A stretch of DNA of 64,000 nt. It comes from Streptomyces umbrinus. Its GTDB lineage: Bacteria; Actinomycetota; Actinomycetes; Streptomycetales; Streptomycetaceae. This document shows positions 16,616 through 25,017 of the stretch, one piece after another (positions within the stretch are counted from its first letter, which is position 1; every line of letters begins with the position of its first letter). The notes under the pieces were generated by a model. It was given only the letters and a program-made list of their open reading frames with translations. It ran no database searches and was not told the origin of the DNA. The position numbers and the translations under genes are program-made. Location of the stretch: contig NZ_JAUSZI010000002.1 in NCBI RefSeq assembly GCF_030817415.1, positions 3,224,001 through 3,288,000 of the forward strand, read 5' to 3'.

Positions 16616-17728
16616 GTGCCTGCCACCCGAAGGAAGCTGCGCCGCGGCCTCGCCGCCGTAGCCGCTCTGCCCCTTCTCGCGCTCGCCGCCACCGCTTGTG
16701 GGTACGGGTCCGAGGCCAAGGACGGTGACACGTCGAAGGTCGCCGCCGCGGGCAAGAAGGTCGACGGGCTCGACTCCGTGCGGATCGGCTACTTCCCGAA
16801 CCTGACGCACGCCACCGCCCTGGTCGGGGACCAGGAAGGCCTGCTGCAGAAGGAACTGGGCGGTACAAAGGCCACCTACTCCCAGTTCAACGCGGGGCCT
16901 GCGGAGATCGAGGCGCTCAACTCGGGTTCGATCGACATCGGCTGGATCGGCCCCTCGCCCGCGATCAACGGCTACAGCACCACCGACGGCAAGGGCCTGC
17001 GGATCATCGGCGGCTCCGCCTCCGGCGGTGTGAAGCTCGTCGTCAACCCGGACAAGGTCACGTCCCTCAAGGACGTCAAGGGCAAGAAGATCGCCACCCC
17101 GCAGCTGGGCAACACCCAGGACGTGGCATTCCTGAACTGGATCGCCGAGCAGGGCTGGAAGGTCGACGCGCAGAGCGGCAAGGGGGATGTGTCGGTGGTC
17201 CGCACCGACAACAAGATCACCCCGGACGCCTACAAGTCGGGGTCCATCGACGGCGCGTGGGTGCCCGAGCCGACCGCGTCCAAGCTGGTCGCCGAGGGCG
17301 GCAAGGTCCTCCTGGACGAGGCCGACCTGTGGCCCGACAAGAAGTTCGTCATCACCAACATCATCGTCTCCCAGAAGTTCCTCACGGAGCACCCGGATGT
17401 GGTGCAGGCGGTGCTGCGCGGCTCGGTGAAGACCAACACGTGGATCAACGCCAACCCGGACAAGGCGAAGGCGGCCGCGAACGCCAAGCTGCAGGAGCTG
17501 TCCGGCAAGCCGCTGCCCGCCAATGTGCTGGACCCGGCGTGGAAGTCGATCCAGTTCACCGACGACCCGCTGGCCTCCACCCTGAACACCGAGGCCGACC
17601 ACGCGGTCAAGGCGGGCCTGCTCAAGCAGCCGAAGCTGGACGGCATCTACGACCTGGCCCCGTTGAACAAGGTCCTCAAGGCCGAGGGCAAGAGCCCGGT
17701 CGACGACGCCGGACTCGGCGTCAAGTAA
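16616..17728 (+). CDS. ABC transporter substrate-binding lipoprotein, SsuA/sulfonate type
   Basis: This is a 370-residue extracytoplasmic binding protein. The lipobox is ALAATAC at about residues 24-30, so Cys is lipidated at the membrane. The fold matches NitT/TauA/SsuA binding proteins: VRIGYFPNLTHATALVG, the STGAPAEIEALNSG-like stretch FNAGPAEIEALNSGSID, and KIATPQLGNTQDVAFL. GTG at 16616 follows AGAGGAA. Together with the next two genes it forms an importer for sulfonates or sulfate to feed the reductive operon; the exact ligand cannot be read from sequence. Confidence 0.9.
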   Translation: MPATRRKLRRGLAAVAALPLLALAATACGYGSEAKDGDTSKVAAAGKKVDGLDSVRIGYFPNLTHATALVGDQEGLLQKELGGTKATYSQFNAGPAEIEALNSGSIDIGWIGPSPAINGYSTTDGKGLRIIGGSASGGVKLVVNPDKVTSLKDVKGKKIATPQLGNTQDVAFLNWIAEQGWKVDAQSGKGDVSVVRTDNKITPDAYKSGSIDGAWVPEPTASKLVAEGGKVLLDEADLWPDKKFVITNIIVSQKFLTEHPDVVQAVLRGSVKTNTWINANPDKAKAAANAKLQELSGKPLPANVLDPAWKSIQFTDDPLASTLNTEADHAVKAGLLKQPKLDGIYDLAPLNKVLKAEGKSPVDDAGLGVK

Positions 17729-17776
17729 CCCCCGCACACCCCCGTTGTCCGCATGAGTTCCCAGGAGGTGACGACC

Positions 17777-18565
17777 ATGGCAACCGCCCTCGCCAAGGCC
17801 GCCGACGCCACTACGTCGGTGGCATACGCCGCGCGGATCGAGCACGTCTCGAAGTCCTTCACCACACCCGCCGGCCGCCAGCTCGTCCTGGACGACATCA
17901 CCCTCGATGTCGCACCCGGCGAGTTCGTCACCCTCCTGGGAGCCTCCGGCTGCGGCAAGTCCACCCTCCTCAACCTCGTCGCCGGCCTCGACAAACCGAC
18001 GGCGGGGGGCATCAGTACCGACGGCCGCCCCGCCCTGATGTTCCAGGAACACGCCCTGTTCCCGTGGCTGACCGCGGGCAAGAACATCGAACTCGCCCTG
18101 AAACTGCGCGGCGTGGCCAAGGCGGAGCGGCGCACCAAGGCGGAGGAGCTGCTGGCCCTCGTCCGGCTGACGGGCGCCTACGGCAAGCGGGTGCACGAGC
18201 TGTCCGGCGGGATGCGCCAGCGCGTCGCGCTGGCCCGCGCGCTCGCCCAGGACAGCAAACTGCTGCTGATGGACGAGCCGTTCGCCGCCCTGGACGCCAT
18301 CACCCGGGACGTGCTGCACGACGAACTGACCCGCATCTGGCGCGAGACCAGCGTCTCGGTGCTGTTCGTCACCCACAACGTCCGCGAGGCCGTCCGCCTC
18401 GCCGAACGCGTCGTGCTGCTCTCCTCCCGCCCGGGACGGATCGCGCACGAGTGGACGGTCGACATCCCGCAGCCACGCCGCATCGAGGACTCCGCCGTCG
18501 CGGAACTGTCCGTCGAGATCACCGAACAACTGCGTGGGGAGATCCGCCGCCATGGCCAGCACTGA
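17777..18565 (+). CDS. ABC transporter ATP-binding protein, SsuB/TauB type
   Basis: The 262-residue ATPase has Walker A GASGCGKST, Q-loop MFQEHALFPWLT, signature LSGGMRQRVALARAL, Walker B LLLMDEPFAALD and switch His FVTHNVREA. AGGAGGTG at 17763-17770 is a near-perfect ribosome site fixing ATG 17777. It ends by overlapping the permease gene by 14 bases. It energises the importer formed with the flanking genes. Confidence 0.92.
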   Translation: MATALAKAADATTSVAYAARIEHVSKSFTTPAGRQLVLDDITLDVAPGEFVTLLGASGCGKSTLLNLVAGLDKPTAGGISTDGRPALMFQEHALFPWLTAGKNIELALKLRGVAKAERRTKAEELLALVRLTGAYGKRVHELSGGMRQRVALARALAQDSKLLLMDEPFAALDAITRDVLHDELTRIWRETSVSVLFVTHNVREAVRLAERVVLLSSRPGRIAHEWTVDIPQPRRIEDSAVAELSVEITEQLRGEIRRHGQH

Positions 18566-19442
18566 GACGAAAGCCGTCAAGGACGGCAACGATCTCGCCG
18601 GACTCGAAGCGGGCCTGGACGCGCTGGAGACCGTCCAGACCGGGCGGGCCCCGTTCCGCAGGACCTTCGTGGAGAAGATCTTCCCCCCGATCGTCGCCGT
18701 GGCGCTGGTACTGGTGGTCTGGCAGGTCCTGGTCTGGGCGAAGGTCACCGACAGCTACAAGCTGCCCGCGCCGTCCGCGGTCTGGGACGAGGTCAGCGAG
18801 GCCTGGCTCCAGGGCACGCTCCTGGAGTACATCTGGACCAGCGTCTCGCGCGGCCTGCTCGGCTTCCTCATGGCCCTCGTGATCGGCACGCCGCTGGGTC
18901 TGCTGGTCGCCCGGGTGAAGTTCGTCCGCGCGGCCATCGGCCCGATCCTCTCCGGACTGCAGTCACTGCCGTCGGTGGCGTGGGTGCCGCCGGCCGTCCT
19001 GTGGCTCGGGCTGAACGACTCGATGATGTACGCGGTGATCCTCCTCGGCGCGGTCCCCTCGATCGCCAACGGACTGGTCTCCGGCGTCGACCAGGTACCC
19101 CCGCTCTACCTGCGGGCCGGCCGCACCCTGGGCGCCACGGGACTGCGCGGCACCTGGCACATCGTGATCCCCGCCGCACTGCCCGGCTACCTCGCCGGCC
19201 TCAAGCAGGGCTGGGCCTTCTCCTGGCGCTCACTGATGGCCGCCGAGATCATCGCCTCCTCACCCGACCTGGGCATCGGCCTCGGCCAGCTCCTTGAAAA
19301 CGGCCGCACCGCCAACAGCATGTCCATGGTCTTCCTCGCCATCCTCCTCATCCTGATCGTCGGAATCGCCATCGACCTGCTCATCTTCAGCCCGCTGGAG
19401 CGGCGGGTACTGCGCAGCCGCGGTCTCCTCGTGAAGAGCTGA
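18552..19442 (+). CDS. ABC transporter permease, SsuC/TauC type
   Basis: The 296-residue membrane protein has a long cytoplasmic N-terminus, about six hydrophobic segments and the EAA loop in LGATGLRGTWHIVIPAALPGY. It forms the channel of the sulfonate-type importer with the upstream ATPase and lipoprotein. The start overlaps the ATPase gene. Only six bases separate it from the chelatase gene that follows. Confidence 0.92.
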   Translation: MASTETKAVKDGNDLAGLEAGLDALETVQTGRAPFRRTFVEKIFPPIVAVALVLVVWQVLVWAKVTDSYKLPAPSAVWDEVSEAWLQGTLLEYIWTSVSRGLLGFLMALVIGTPLGLLVARVKFVRAAIGPILSGLQSLPSVAWVPPAVLWLGLNDSMMYAVILLGAVPSIANGLVSGVDQVPPLYLRAGRTLGATGLRGTWHIVIPAALPGYLAGLKQGWAFSWRSLMAAEIIASSPDLGIGLGQLLENGRTANSMSMVFLAILLILIVGIAIDLLIFSPLERRVLRSRGLLVKS

Positions 19443-19448
19443 ACTCCC

Positions 19449-20186
19449 ATGCCCCGACCGGTACTTCTCGTCATCGCCCACGGCAGCCGCGACCCGCGCC
19501 ATGCCGCGACCGTGCACGCCCTGGTGCGACGCGTACGGGCCCTGCGCCCGGGCGTGCGCGTGGAGACCGGCTTTCTGGACTTCAACATCCCCTCGGTCTC
19601 GGGGGTGTTGGAGTCGCTGGCGGCGGAGGGCGTACGTGACGTGGTGGCGCTCCCGCTCCTCCTGACCCGCGCCTTCCACGCGAAGTCGGACATCCCGGCG
19701 GTGCTGAGCGAGGCTCCGGCACGGCTGAGGATCCGGCAGGCCGAGGTGCTCGGCCCGTCGCCACTGTTGACCGCCGCGCTCGAACGGCGGTTGTACGAGG
19801 CGGGGTTGTCCCCCGCCGACAAGTCCTCGACCGGGGTCGTACTGGCCTCGGCGGGGTCCACGGACCCGGAGGCGATCGCAGTGATCGCAGAAATCGCGCG
19901 GGAGTGGCGGCGTACCGGTTGGTGCGCCGTGCGGCCTGCGTTCGCCTCCGCGTCGTTGCCTCGTACGGGGGATGCGGTGCGGGAGTTGCGCGCCCTCGGG
20001 TGCGCGCGGGTGGCTGTCGCGCCGTACGTCCTGGCTCCCGGCTTCCTCCCGGACCGGATCGCCCGGGGCGCAGCCGAGGCGGACGTCCTGGCCGACGTCC
20101 TGGGCGCGTCCCCGGAGGTGGCCCGCGTACTCCTGCAGCGCTACGACGCCGCCCGAACCCCGGCGCTGACGGCGGTGGGCGCCTGA
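19449..20186 (+). CDS. CbiX-like sirohydrochlorin chelatase
   Basis: The 245-residue protein has two CbiX-type half domains. The first carries LLVIAHGSRDPRH and VVALPLLLTRAFHAKSDIP; the second has VVLASAGSTDPEA and VAPYVLAPGFLPDRIARGA. The metal-binding His residues are in AHGSR and in RAFHAKSD. At the end of a sulfite reductase operon the likely reaction is iron insertion into sirohydrochlorin, the last step to siroheme, which sulfite reductase needs. Cobalt chelation is the alternative. Confidence 0.88.
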   Translation: MPRPVLLVIAHGSRDPRHAATVHALVRRVRALRPGVRVETGFLDFNIPSVSGVLESLAAEGVRDVVALPLLLTRAFHAKSDIPAVLSEAPARLRIRQAEVLGPSPLLTAALERRLYEAGLSPADKSSTGVVLASAGSTDPEAIAVIAEIAREWRRTGWCAVRPAFASASLPRTGDAVRELRALGCARVAVAPYVLAPGFLPDRIARGAAEADVLADVLGASPEVARVLLQRYDAARTPALTAVGA

Positions 20187-20227
20187 CCGGGGCGTTTGCT
20201 CGCCCCCGCCGCCCCTACCCGTCCCAT

Positions 20228-20315
20228 CCTTCTGGGGCTCCGCCCCAGACCCCGCCGGGTGAGTCCTCGGGTGCAGGCCGAGTGTGGCTGGTCGCGCAGT
20301 TCCCCGCGCCCCTGA
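20228..20315 (-). repeat. Dispersed intergenic repeats after the sulfur block (families A and B)
   Basis: TTCTGGGGCTCCGCCCCAGA forms a hairpin-like family B tail at 20228-20250. A reversed family A copy (TGGCTGGTCGCGCAGTTCCC) ends near 20315. Together they fill most of the 241-base gap; no gene is seen in it. Confidence 0.75.
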
Positions 20316-20427
20316 GCTTGTGCTTGTCCCTCAACCCTCGTGCGGCTCTGGCAGGGTGCCGGCGGGCCCGAGCGTGAGCAGTCGAATCGGGATGCGCTGA
20401 TCTGTGGGGCAGTCGCATACTCGGCGC

Positions 20428-20928
20428 ATGGCCTTGTTCTCCGGTCGGTTCCGGGATCCGCTCAGCACCGAGTACGACTTCATCAGCTCGATCATTGTGC
20501 GATGCCCCGGTTGTACGAAGGCCGCTCGTGTCGTTCCAGCGCCCGACGACTCCGATCCCGGAGGCCGGATGCTGTTCAGGCCGCGACGTCTGGTCTGTCG
20601 TGGCTGCGGACTGTCACGGGAGTGGAGCGGCCGTGTTGTCGCGCTCTCCCGTGGCACAGCTCAACCCGCGACGGATCCGTACTTCGGTATGCCGCTCTGG
20701 CTCCAGGTCGAGAGTCGGCATGGGTGGTTGTGGGCGTACAACCTCGAGCATCTCGACCTGATCCGCCGTTTCGCCCAAGCGTCACTGCGAGAACGAGCGC
20801 CCTGGTACGACACCGGACAAAATATGACCTTGGTGGCCCGTCTTCCGGCATGGATCAAGCGGGCGAAGAACCGGGACGAGGTCCTGCGCGCCATCAGTCG
20901 GATCCACGCCTCACTGGTTGCCGCCTGA
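20428..20928 (+). CDS. Hypothetical protein with two CxxC pairs
   Basis: The 166-residue protein carries CPGCTKAARV and CRGCGLSREWSG, about 40 residues apart, which could form a TFIIB-like zinc ribbon. The second half is helical and basic (RRFAQASLRERAPWYDTG, ARLPAWIKRAKNRDEVL). Later lines of this gene are only about 60-62% GC against about 70% or more in neighbours, and it opens a patch with LanC-like and SUKH genes, so it may have been acquired. ATG at 20428 is preferred to GTG at 20404. I do not recognise a function. Confidence 0.65.
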   Translation: MALFSGRFRDPLSTEYDFISSIIVRCPGCTKAARVVPAPDDSDPGGRMLFRPRRLVCRGCGLSREWSGRVVALSRGTAQPATDPYFGMPLWLQVESRHGWLWAYNLEHLDLIRRFAQASLRERAPWYDTGQNMTLVARLPAWIKRAKNRDEVLRAISRIHASLVAA

Positions 20929-20980
20929 GCTACTTACCGGCGCCCGAGGCCCACTGCGCCCCTGGTTATAAGGGACGAGT

Positions 20981-22222
20981 TCAGTCGGTGGGCGGGTGGT
21001 CCGGGAAGGGGACGGTGTACCTCGGTTCGCGGTTCGCGGTGATGCGGGCGTGGCGAAGGAGTTCACGGATGATGCCCGCGCTGCCCATGGCCCAACCGGT
21101 GGCTGGGGCAAGATCGCTGGGCGTCTCACGGTGTTCAATGTTGGACCAGCTGACGCCGTCGCCATCGGTCCTCGCGCGGGCTGCGAGGTCGGCGACGAGG
21201 ACGTCGGCGAAGTCACTGCTGTCACCGCGTTCGACCTGACGGTCGCAGGCGAGGGCGAGGACCCCCGCAGTGCCGCAGCAGCGGCCGTTGCTGTCCCAGA
21301 AGCCGGGACGAAGTCGTCGCGGAAGGCCGGAGTTGACGACGGTGTGCCAGCAGCGGTCGGCGAGGGAGGCCCAGCCGGGGTCGTCGGGCAGAACTTGGCT
21401 CAGCAGGCGGAACACCTGGGCGTCGCCGGCCGGGCCGTGACACCAGCCGTAGCTGTGGCGTTCGATCTTTTCGTGCTGCTGTTGCGGGTCGGAGTGCGCG
21501 ACGAGGAAGCCTTCCGGACCGGCTTCGTCGCGGGAGACGACATCGGCGGCACCGGCCAGTGCAAGGTCGACGAGATCCGGGCGGTCGGCGGCCCGGCCCA
21601 CGGCGGCGAGCGCGTAGACGATGCCAAGGGTGCCGTGCGACATGTGGTGCAAGCGCGGTACTGCGCCGGCCCGGATCTCCCACTGAACGCCACAGGCGCT
21701 GGGTTCGGCAGTGCGCGGGTAGCGGTCGACGGCCAGCTGGGCGAGGTCGAGGTCGCCGCACTCCAGCGCGGCGATGGCGATGCCGGCGTTTCCGACGATG
21801 AGTTCGTAGTAGTCGTTCCACCCTGCGCCGTCGTAGCGGGACCGCAAGACGTCCAGGGCTCGTTCGGCGGACACCCCCGCCGCGGTGTCGCCAAGCACTC
21901 GGTGCACGCCCTGTAACGCGACAGCCATCCCGGCCACTCCCGTGTACAGGCCGTTGTCCTCCCAGTCGTCGACTGCGTCAGCGACACTGCGGGCACCACG
22001 CAGGGCCGCGTCCGCGTAACGGTCATCGGCGAAGTACCGCCATGCGTCCAGGAGGGCCGTCAGCACTCCCGAAGTCCCGTTGTACAGCGTCGGGTTGAAC
22101 TCGCCATTGGCGAGAATGTCCGGCCAGGTCAAGCCGTCGTCGACGTCCCCGGCAGCCTTCAGCAGCCACTCAAGGGCCCCGACTGCAAGGGACTCCGCGT
22201 CATCCGGTGCGCTAGTGATCAT
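20981..22222 (-). CDS. Orphan LanC-like lanthionine cyclase with a Cys-Cys-Cys zinc site
   Basis: The 413-residue protein has the LanC alpha-toroid repeats: YNGTSGVLTAL, YTGVAGMAVAL, VGNAGIAIAALE, HMSHGTLGIVYAL, WCHGPAGDAQVF, CCGTAGVLALA and WAMGSAGIIREL. Zinc ligands in LanC are normally Cys, Cys and His; here they read C (GWCHG), C and C (RCCGTAG), the three-cysteine site known in promiscuous ProcM-type cyclases. No lantibiotic precursor, dehydratase or transporter is nearby. It may act on peptides encoded elsewhere or on other thiol acceptors such as eukaryotic LanC-like proteins do. The SUKH gene lies 104 bases upstream on the same strand. Confidence 0.87.
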   Translation of the reverse strand: MITSAPDDAESLAVGALEWLLKAAGDVDDGLTWPDILANGEFNPTLYNGTSGVLTALLDAWRYFADDRYADAALRGARSVADAVDDWEDNGLYTGVAGMAVALQGVHRVLGDTAAGVSAERALDVLRSRYDGAGWNDYYELIVGNAGIAIAALECGDLDLAQLAVDRYPRTAEPSACGVQWEIRAGAVPRLHHMSHGTLGIVYALAAVGRAADRPDLVDLALAGAADVVSRDEAGPEGFLVAHSDPQQQHEKIERHSYGWCHGPAGDAQVFRLLSQVLPDDPGWASLADRCWHTVVNSGLPRRLRPGFWDSNGRCCGTAGVLALACDRQVERGDSSDFADVLVADLAARARTDGDGVSWSNIEHRETPSDLAPATGWAMGSAGIIRELLRHARITANREPRYTVPFPDHPPTD

Positions 22223-22326
22223 CGCCCCAGCGTTCCACAGCCGTTGGGCCGTCTCAGACTCACGTTCGGGGCGTCGTGCAGCTCAGTAGCTGCTGCCCTG
22301 CGAGTGCCGCCAGGCTGCGCAACGGG

Positions 22327-22959
22327 CTACCGCTCGTCGCGGAAGTTCCTGTACTCGTCGTTCATCAGGTCCCAGAAAGACCGGTAGCGCACCGCGCCGG
22401 GCAGCCAGTGGGCGAGATACCAGGCCTCCCACTCACCGTCCGGGGTGACCACGCCTGGGTTGAGGAGGTAGACGTCCGTGGCGTTCGGGGTATGGCTGAT
22501 CTTCAAGGTGTACGGCAGGTACTCGGGCCGGATCGAGACCGGGTCCTGGGCTTCGCCGTAGACGAAGTACTGATCGTCATCGACCCGAGAGTCGGCATCG
22601 CCGTATCCGCTGGTCCAGTCGGTGACGAGGTCGGAATCGAGGTCCCGGGTCCATCCCACCTCTTGGGCCGCCAGGATCCTGTCTATGCCGTGGGTGGTGT
22701 TGAGCCAGCCGTTGCTCGTCAGCAGGAACTGGCGGTAGCCCATCGGCAGCGTGACGCCAAGGCGGTCCTCCAGCGCGCCGACTTCCTCGCAGGTGGCCCC
22801 GGCGGCACCCAGCCAACGGGCCCTGCGTACCCCGTCGGGGAACGGTTCAGTGCGTTCCTGCTCATGCAGCACCGGATCGAGCCACTCATCGCTCCAGCGC
22901 TGCAGCAGATCCCGCCACGCAAAGGACGGCCCATCGTCCTGGCCTTGTATCTCGCCCAC
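22327..22959 (-). CDS. SMI1/KNR4 (SUKH) family protein
   Basis: The 210-residue protein has the SUKH signature region GATCEEVGALEDRLGVTLPMGYRQFLLTSNGW, here spread over residues about 53-84, with the LPxxYxxFLLTSNG core. SUKH proteins are often immunity factors against polymorphic toxins, or appear alone as cytosolic proteins of unknown role in Streptomyces. No toxin gene is adjacent. It precedes the LanC-like gene in the same direction. Function in this setting is not known. Confidence 0.82.
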   Translation of the reverse strand: MGEIQGQDDGPSFAWRDLLQRWSDEWLDPVLHEQERTEPFPDGVRRARWLGAAGATCEEVGALEDRLGVTLPMGYRQFLLTSNGWLNTTHGIDRILAAQEVGWTRDLDSDLVTDWTSGYGDADSRVDDDQYFVYGEAQDPVSIRPEYLPYTLKISHTPNATDVYLLNPGVVTPDGEWEAWYLAHWLPGAVRYRSFWDLMNDEYRNFRDER

Positions 22960-23161
22960 AGCGGGAGACTAACGGCCGACACTGACACACCGTCGCCCGG
23001 CGTCGTGCACGCCATGGAATCCCGCCAACTGAGGTCCAAACTCAAGCCGAAACGGGGCTGCCCCCCACGTTCAGCCCTTCCGGCGGCTGAGGACAAGGCC
23101 GTCCAGACCGATCTCCCCACCCACGGTCGACCCTCCCACCCCCGCCAACCCCCACCCACCC

Positions 23162-23228
23162 AGCCCGTCCGGCGTTTGAGGACGAGCGCGTTCAGCGCGA
23201 TGCGGGGGCCTGGGGGCGGATCCCCCGG
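23162..23228 (+). repeat. Dispersed intergenic repeat, family B
   Basis: CCCGTCCGGCGTTTGAGGAC followed by CCTGGGGGCGGATCCCCC is a repeat commonly seen between Streptomyces genes. It lies in the 315-base gap 22960-23274, which otherwise holds only the promoter side of the SUKH gene and no gene that I can support. Confidence 0.7.
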
Positions 23229-23274
23229 AAAGGGACGGGAATGGGTAGGGGCGGCGGGGCGAGGAAAGGTTCGT

Positions 23275-23931
23275 TCAGGAGGCCGTGTGGGACAGGCGGG
23301 GATCGCGGCCGCTCAAGGCGATGGCTCGGGCGAAGACGGGGGCGTCGGAAGGCACCCGGACCGCGGGGGCGAAGCCGTCGTACTGGCGGTAGAGGTCGCC
23401 GTGGGTGACGACGACGTTCAGGATGACGCGGGCCGCCGAGTCGGAGATGCGGTATTCCTGGCCGGTCGCCGCAGCGACGTCCCAGCCGTGCACCGCCATC
23501 TCCTTCACGATCATCGAGGCGAGTTCGGGAGCGGCCATGGACCCCATGCCCAGGTCCACCTCCCCCTCCCACACCACCGGATCCGCCCACACGGCAACCG
23601 CCCGGTCCAGCTGGGCGGCATACGCCGACGCCCACCCGGGCTCGGCGGCGAAGTCCCGCTCGGTCAGTGACTCGGGCAGCGGCTTGCGCAGCGCCCGATG
23701 CTCCAGACCGTGAGAGGTGTAGAGCACCCAGTGGTTGACCAGAGCCCGGACGTCCCAGCCCGGACAGTGGGTGGTCCCGGCGAGCCGCTCCGCGGTGACC
23801 CCGCGCGCGACCCGTGCGGCCTCGGCGGCGCATTCGACCATGGACGGGTAGAGGCTCTCCATCGTGTAGGGCGCGTTCGCGCTCTCCTGGTCCGGGCTCT
23901 TGCCCGCCTTCGTGTTCGCGTTCTTGTCCAT
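23275..23931 (-). CDS. Mycothiol-dependent maleylpyruvate isomerase-like metal-binding protein (TIGR03086/DinB fold)
   Basis: The 218-residue protein has a four-helix DinB-type fold. The metal ligands are the usual His residues in LVNHWVLYTSHG and KEMAVHGWDVAAATG, with the lead motif HCPGWDVRALVNHW. Members bind a divalent metal and are thought to use mycothiol as thiol cofactor. ATG 23931 is chosen; an upstream in-frame extension would run into the neighbouring gene. It lies 10 bases after the reductase gene on the same strand, so the two form an operon. Confidence 0.78.
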   Translation of the reverse strand: MDKNANTKAGKSPDQESANAPYTMESLYPSMVECAAEAARVARGVTAERLAGTTHCPGWDVRALVNHWVLYTSHGLEHRALRKPLPESLTERDFAAEPGWASAYAAQLDRAVAVWADPVVWEGEVDLGMGSMAAPELASMIVKEMAVHGWDVAAATGQEYRISDSAARVILNVVVTHGDLYRQYDGFAPAVRVPSDAPVFARAIALSGRDPRLSHTAS

Positions 23932-23941
23932 GCGTCCCACG

Positions 23942-24979
23942 CTAGGGACGCGGCCCCGCACCCTCTTGAACAAACGCGACAGCGTCTCCGGCCAGCCGTA
24001 CGAGCTCGTCCACCGGCATCGAACCGGCCGCCCGCCGCTCACGAGCGAAGTCGTTGGCGAGCCGTTGCAGCAGGTCGTTGAGCGGCGTCGGTACGCCGTG
24101 CAACCGCCCCAGCAGGGCGATCTCCCCGTTGAGATAGTCCGCCTCGATCGTCCCCGTGCCGCGGTTCAGCGACTGCCACGACGAGCCGGCACCCCGCTCG
24201 GACCCGTCGAAGGGCTCGAAGCGGATCTTGTCGGCGCGGGCCTCCTTCTGCTCCTCCTCGGAGGCGTAGGGGATGCCCGCCGCGGCGAGCACGGCCTCGC
24301 CCTCGGCACGCACGCGGCCGTAGAGGGCGATGCCCTCCTCACTGGTGAGCACGCCGCTGACCGCCTCGATCGAGTTGGCAAGGTTGCCGAGGAGCTTGGC
24401 GTACTGCCAGCGCGTCACATCGGCCACGACCGGCGCCTCGAAGCGGGAGGCGGACAGGTCGGCGGCGATGCTCCGTACCGTCTCGTCCGTGCCGTGCGGA
24501 TAGCGGCCGAGGTGCAGGATCCCGGTGAGCGGCGTACCGGCGGCGGACACCACCCCCGGCTCGACGAACGTGGCGGGCAGCCACACGCACACCCCGTACA
24601 CCCGCCGGAAGCGGCGCAGCGCGAGCCGCTGGCTCTCCACGCCGTTCTGCGCGCAGACCAACGGCAGCCGCTCGGCCGCCGTGCCCCCGCCCGCCACGGG
24701 CACGGGCCCCCACGCCTCCAGCGCCGCCTCGCTGTCCTGCGTCTTGACGGCGAGTACGAGCACGTCGTCGGCGCCCAGTTCGCCGAGCGCGAGCGGCCCG
24801 TCCACGACGGACGGCCGATGGGTGTGCGGCCCGTCCGGGGTCACCAGGCGCAGCCCCCGCTCGCGCAGCGCCTCGTACTGCGCGCCCCGCGCGACCAGCA
24901 CCACGTCGTGTCCCGATTCGGCGAGGCGACCGCCGATGGCCCCACCCACAGCCCCTGCTCCGATGATGATGTAGCGCAT
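23942..24979 (-). CDS. Ketopantoate reductase family protein (PanE/ApbA)
   Basis: The 345-residue NADP-dependent reductase has GAGAVGGAIGGRLAESGHDV at the N-terminus and the catalytic Lys and Asn in the region QYAKLLGNLANS. The length and the C-terminal helical domain fit PanE homologues. ATG 24979 is 39 bases from the divergent aldo/keto reductase ATG. Panthothenate synthesis proper is possible, but actinomycetes have several paralogues, so the substrate is uncertain. Confidence 0.85.
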   Translation of the reverse strand: MRYIIIGAGAVGGAIGGRLAESGHDVVLVARGAQYEALRERGLRLVTPDGPHTHRPSVVDGPLALGELGADDVLVLAVKTQDSEAALEAWGPVPVAGGGTAAERLPLVCAQNGVESQRLALRRFRRVYGVCVWLPATFVEPGVVSAAGTPLTGILHLGRYPHGTDETVRSIAADLSASRFEAPVVADVTRWQYAKLLGNLANSIEAVSGVLTSEEGIALYGRVRAEGEAVLAAAGIPYASEEEQKEARADKIRFEPFDGSERGAGSSWQSLNRGTGTIEADYLNGEIALLGRLHGVPTPLNDLLQRLANDFARERRAAGSMPVDELVRLAGDAVAFVQEGAGPRP

Positions 24980-25017
24980 GTGTCCGAGCCTGCCACAGGC
25001 GTGTGTACGCTCCATCA

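Noticed and set aside
15761..18748. Long antisense frame across cysN, the binding protein and the ATPase gene
   Set aside because: It covers several real genes, has no motif and reflects codon bias only.
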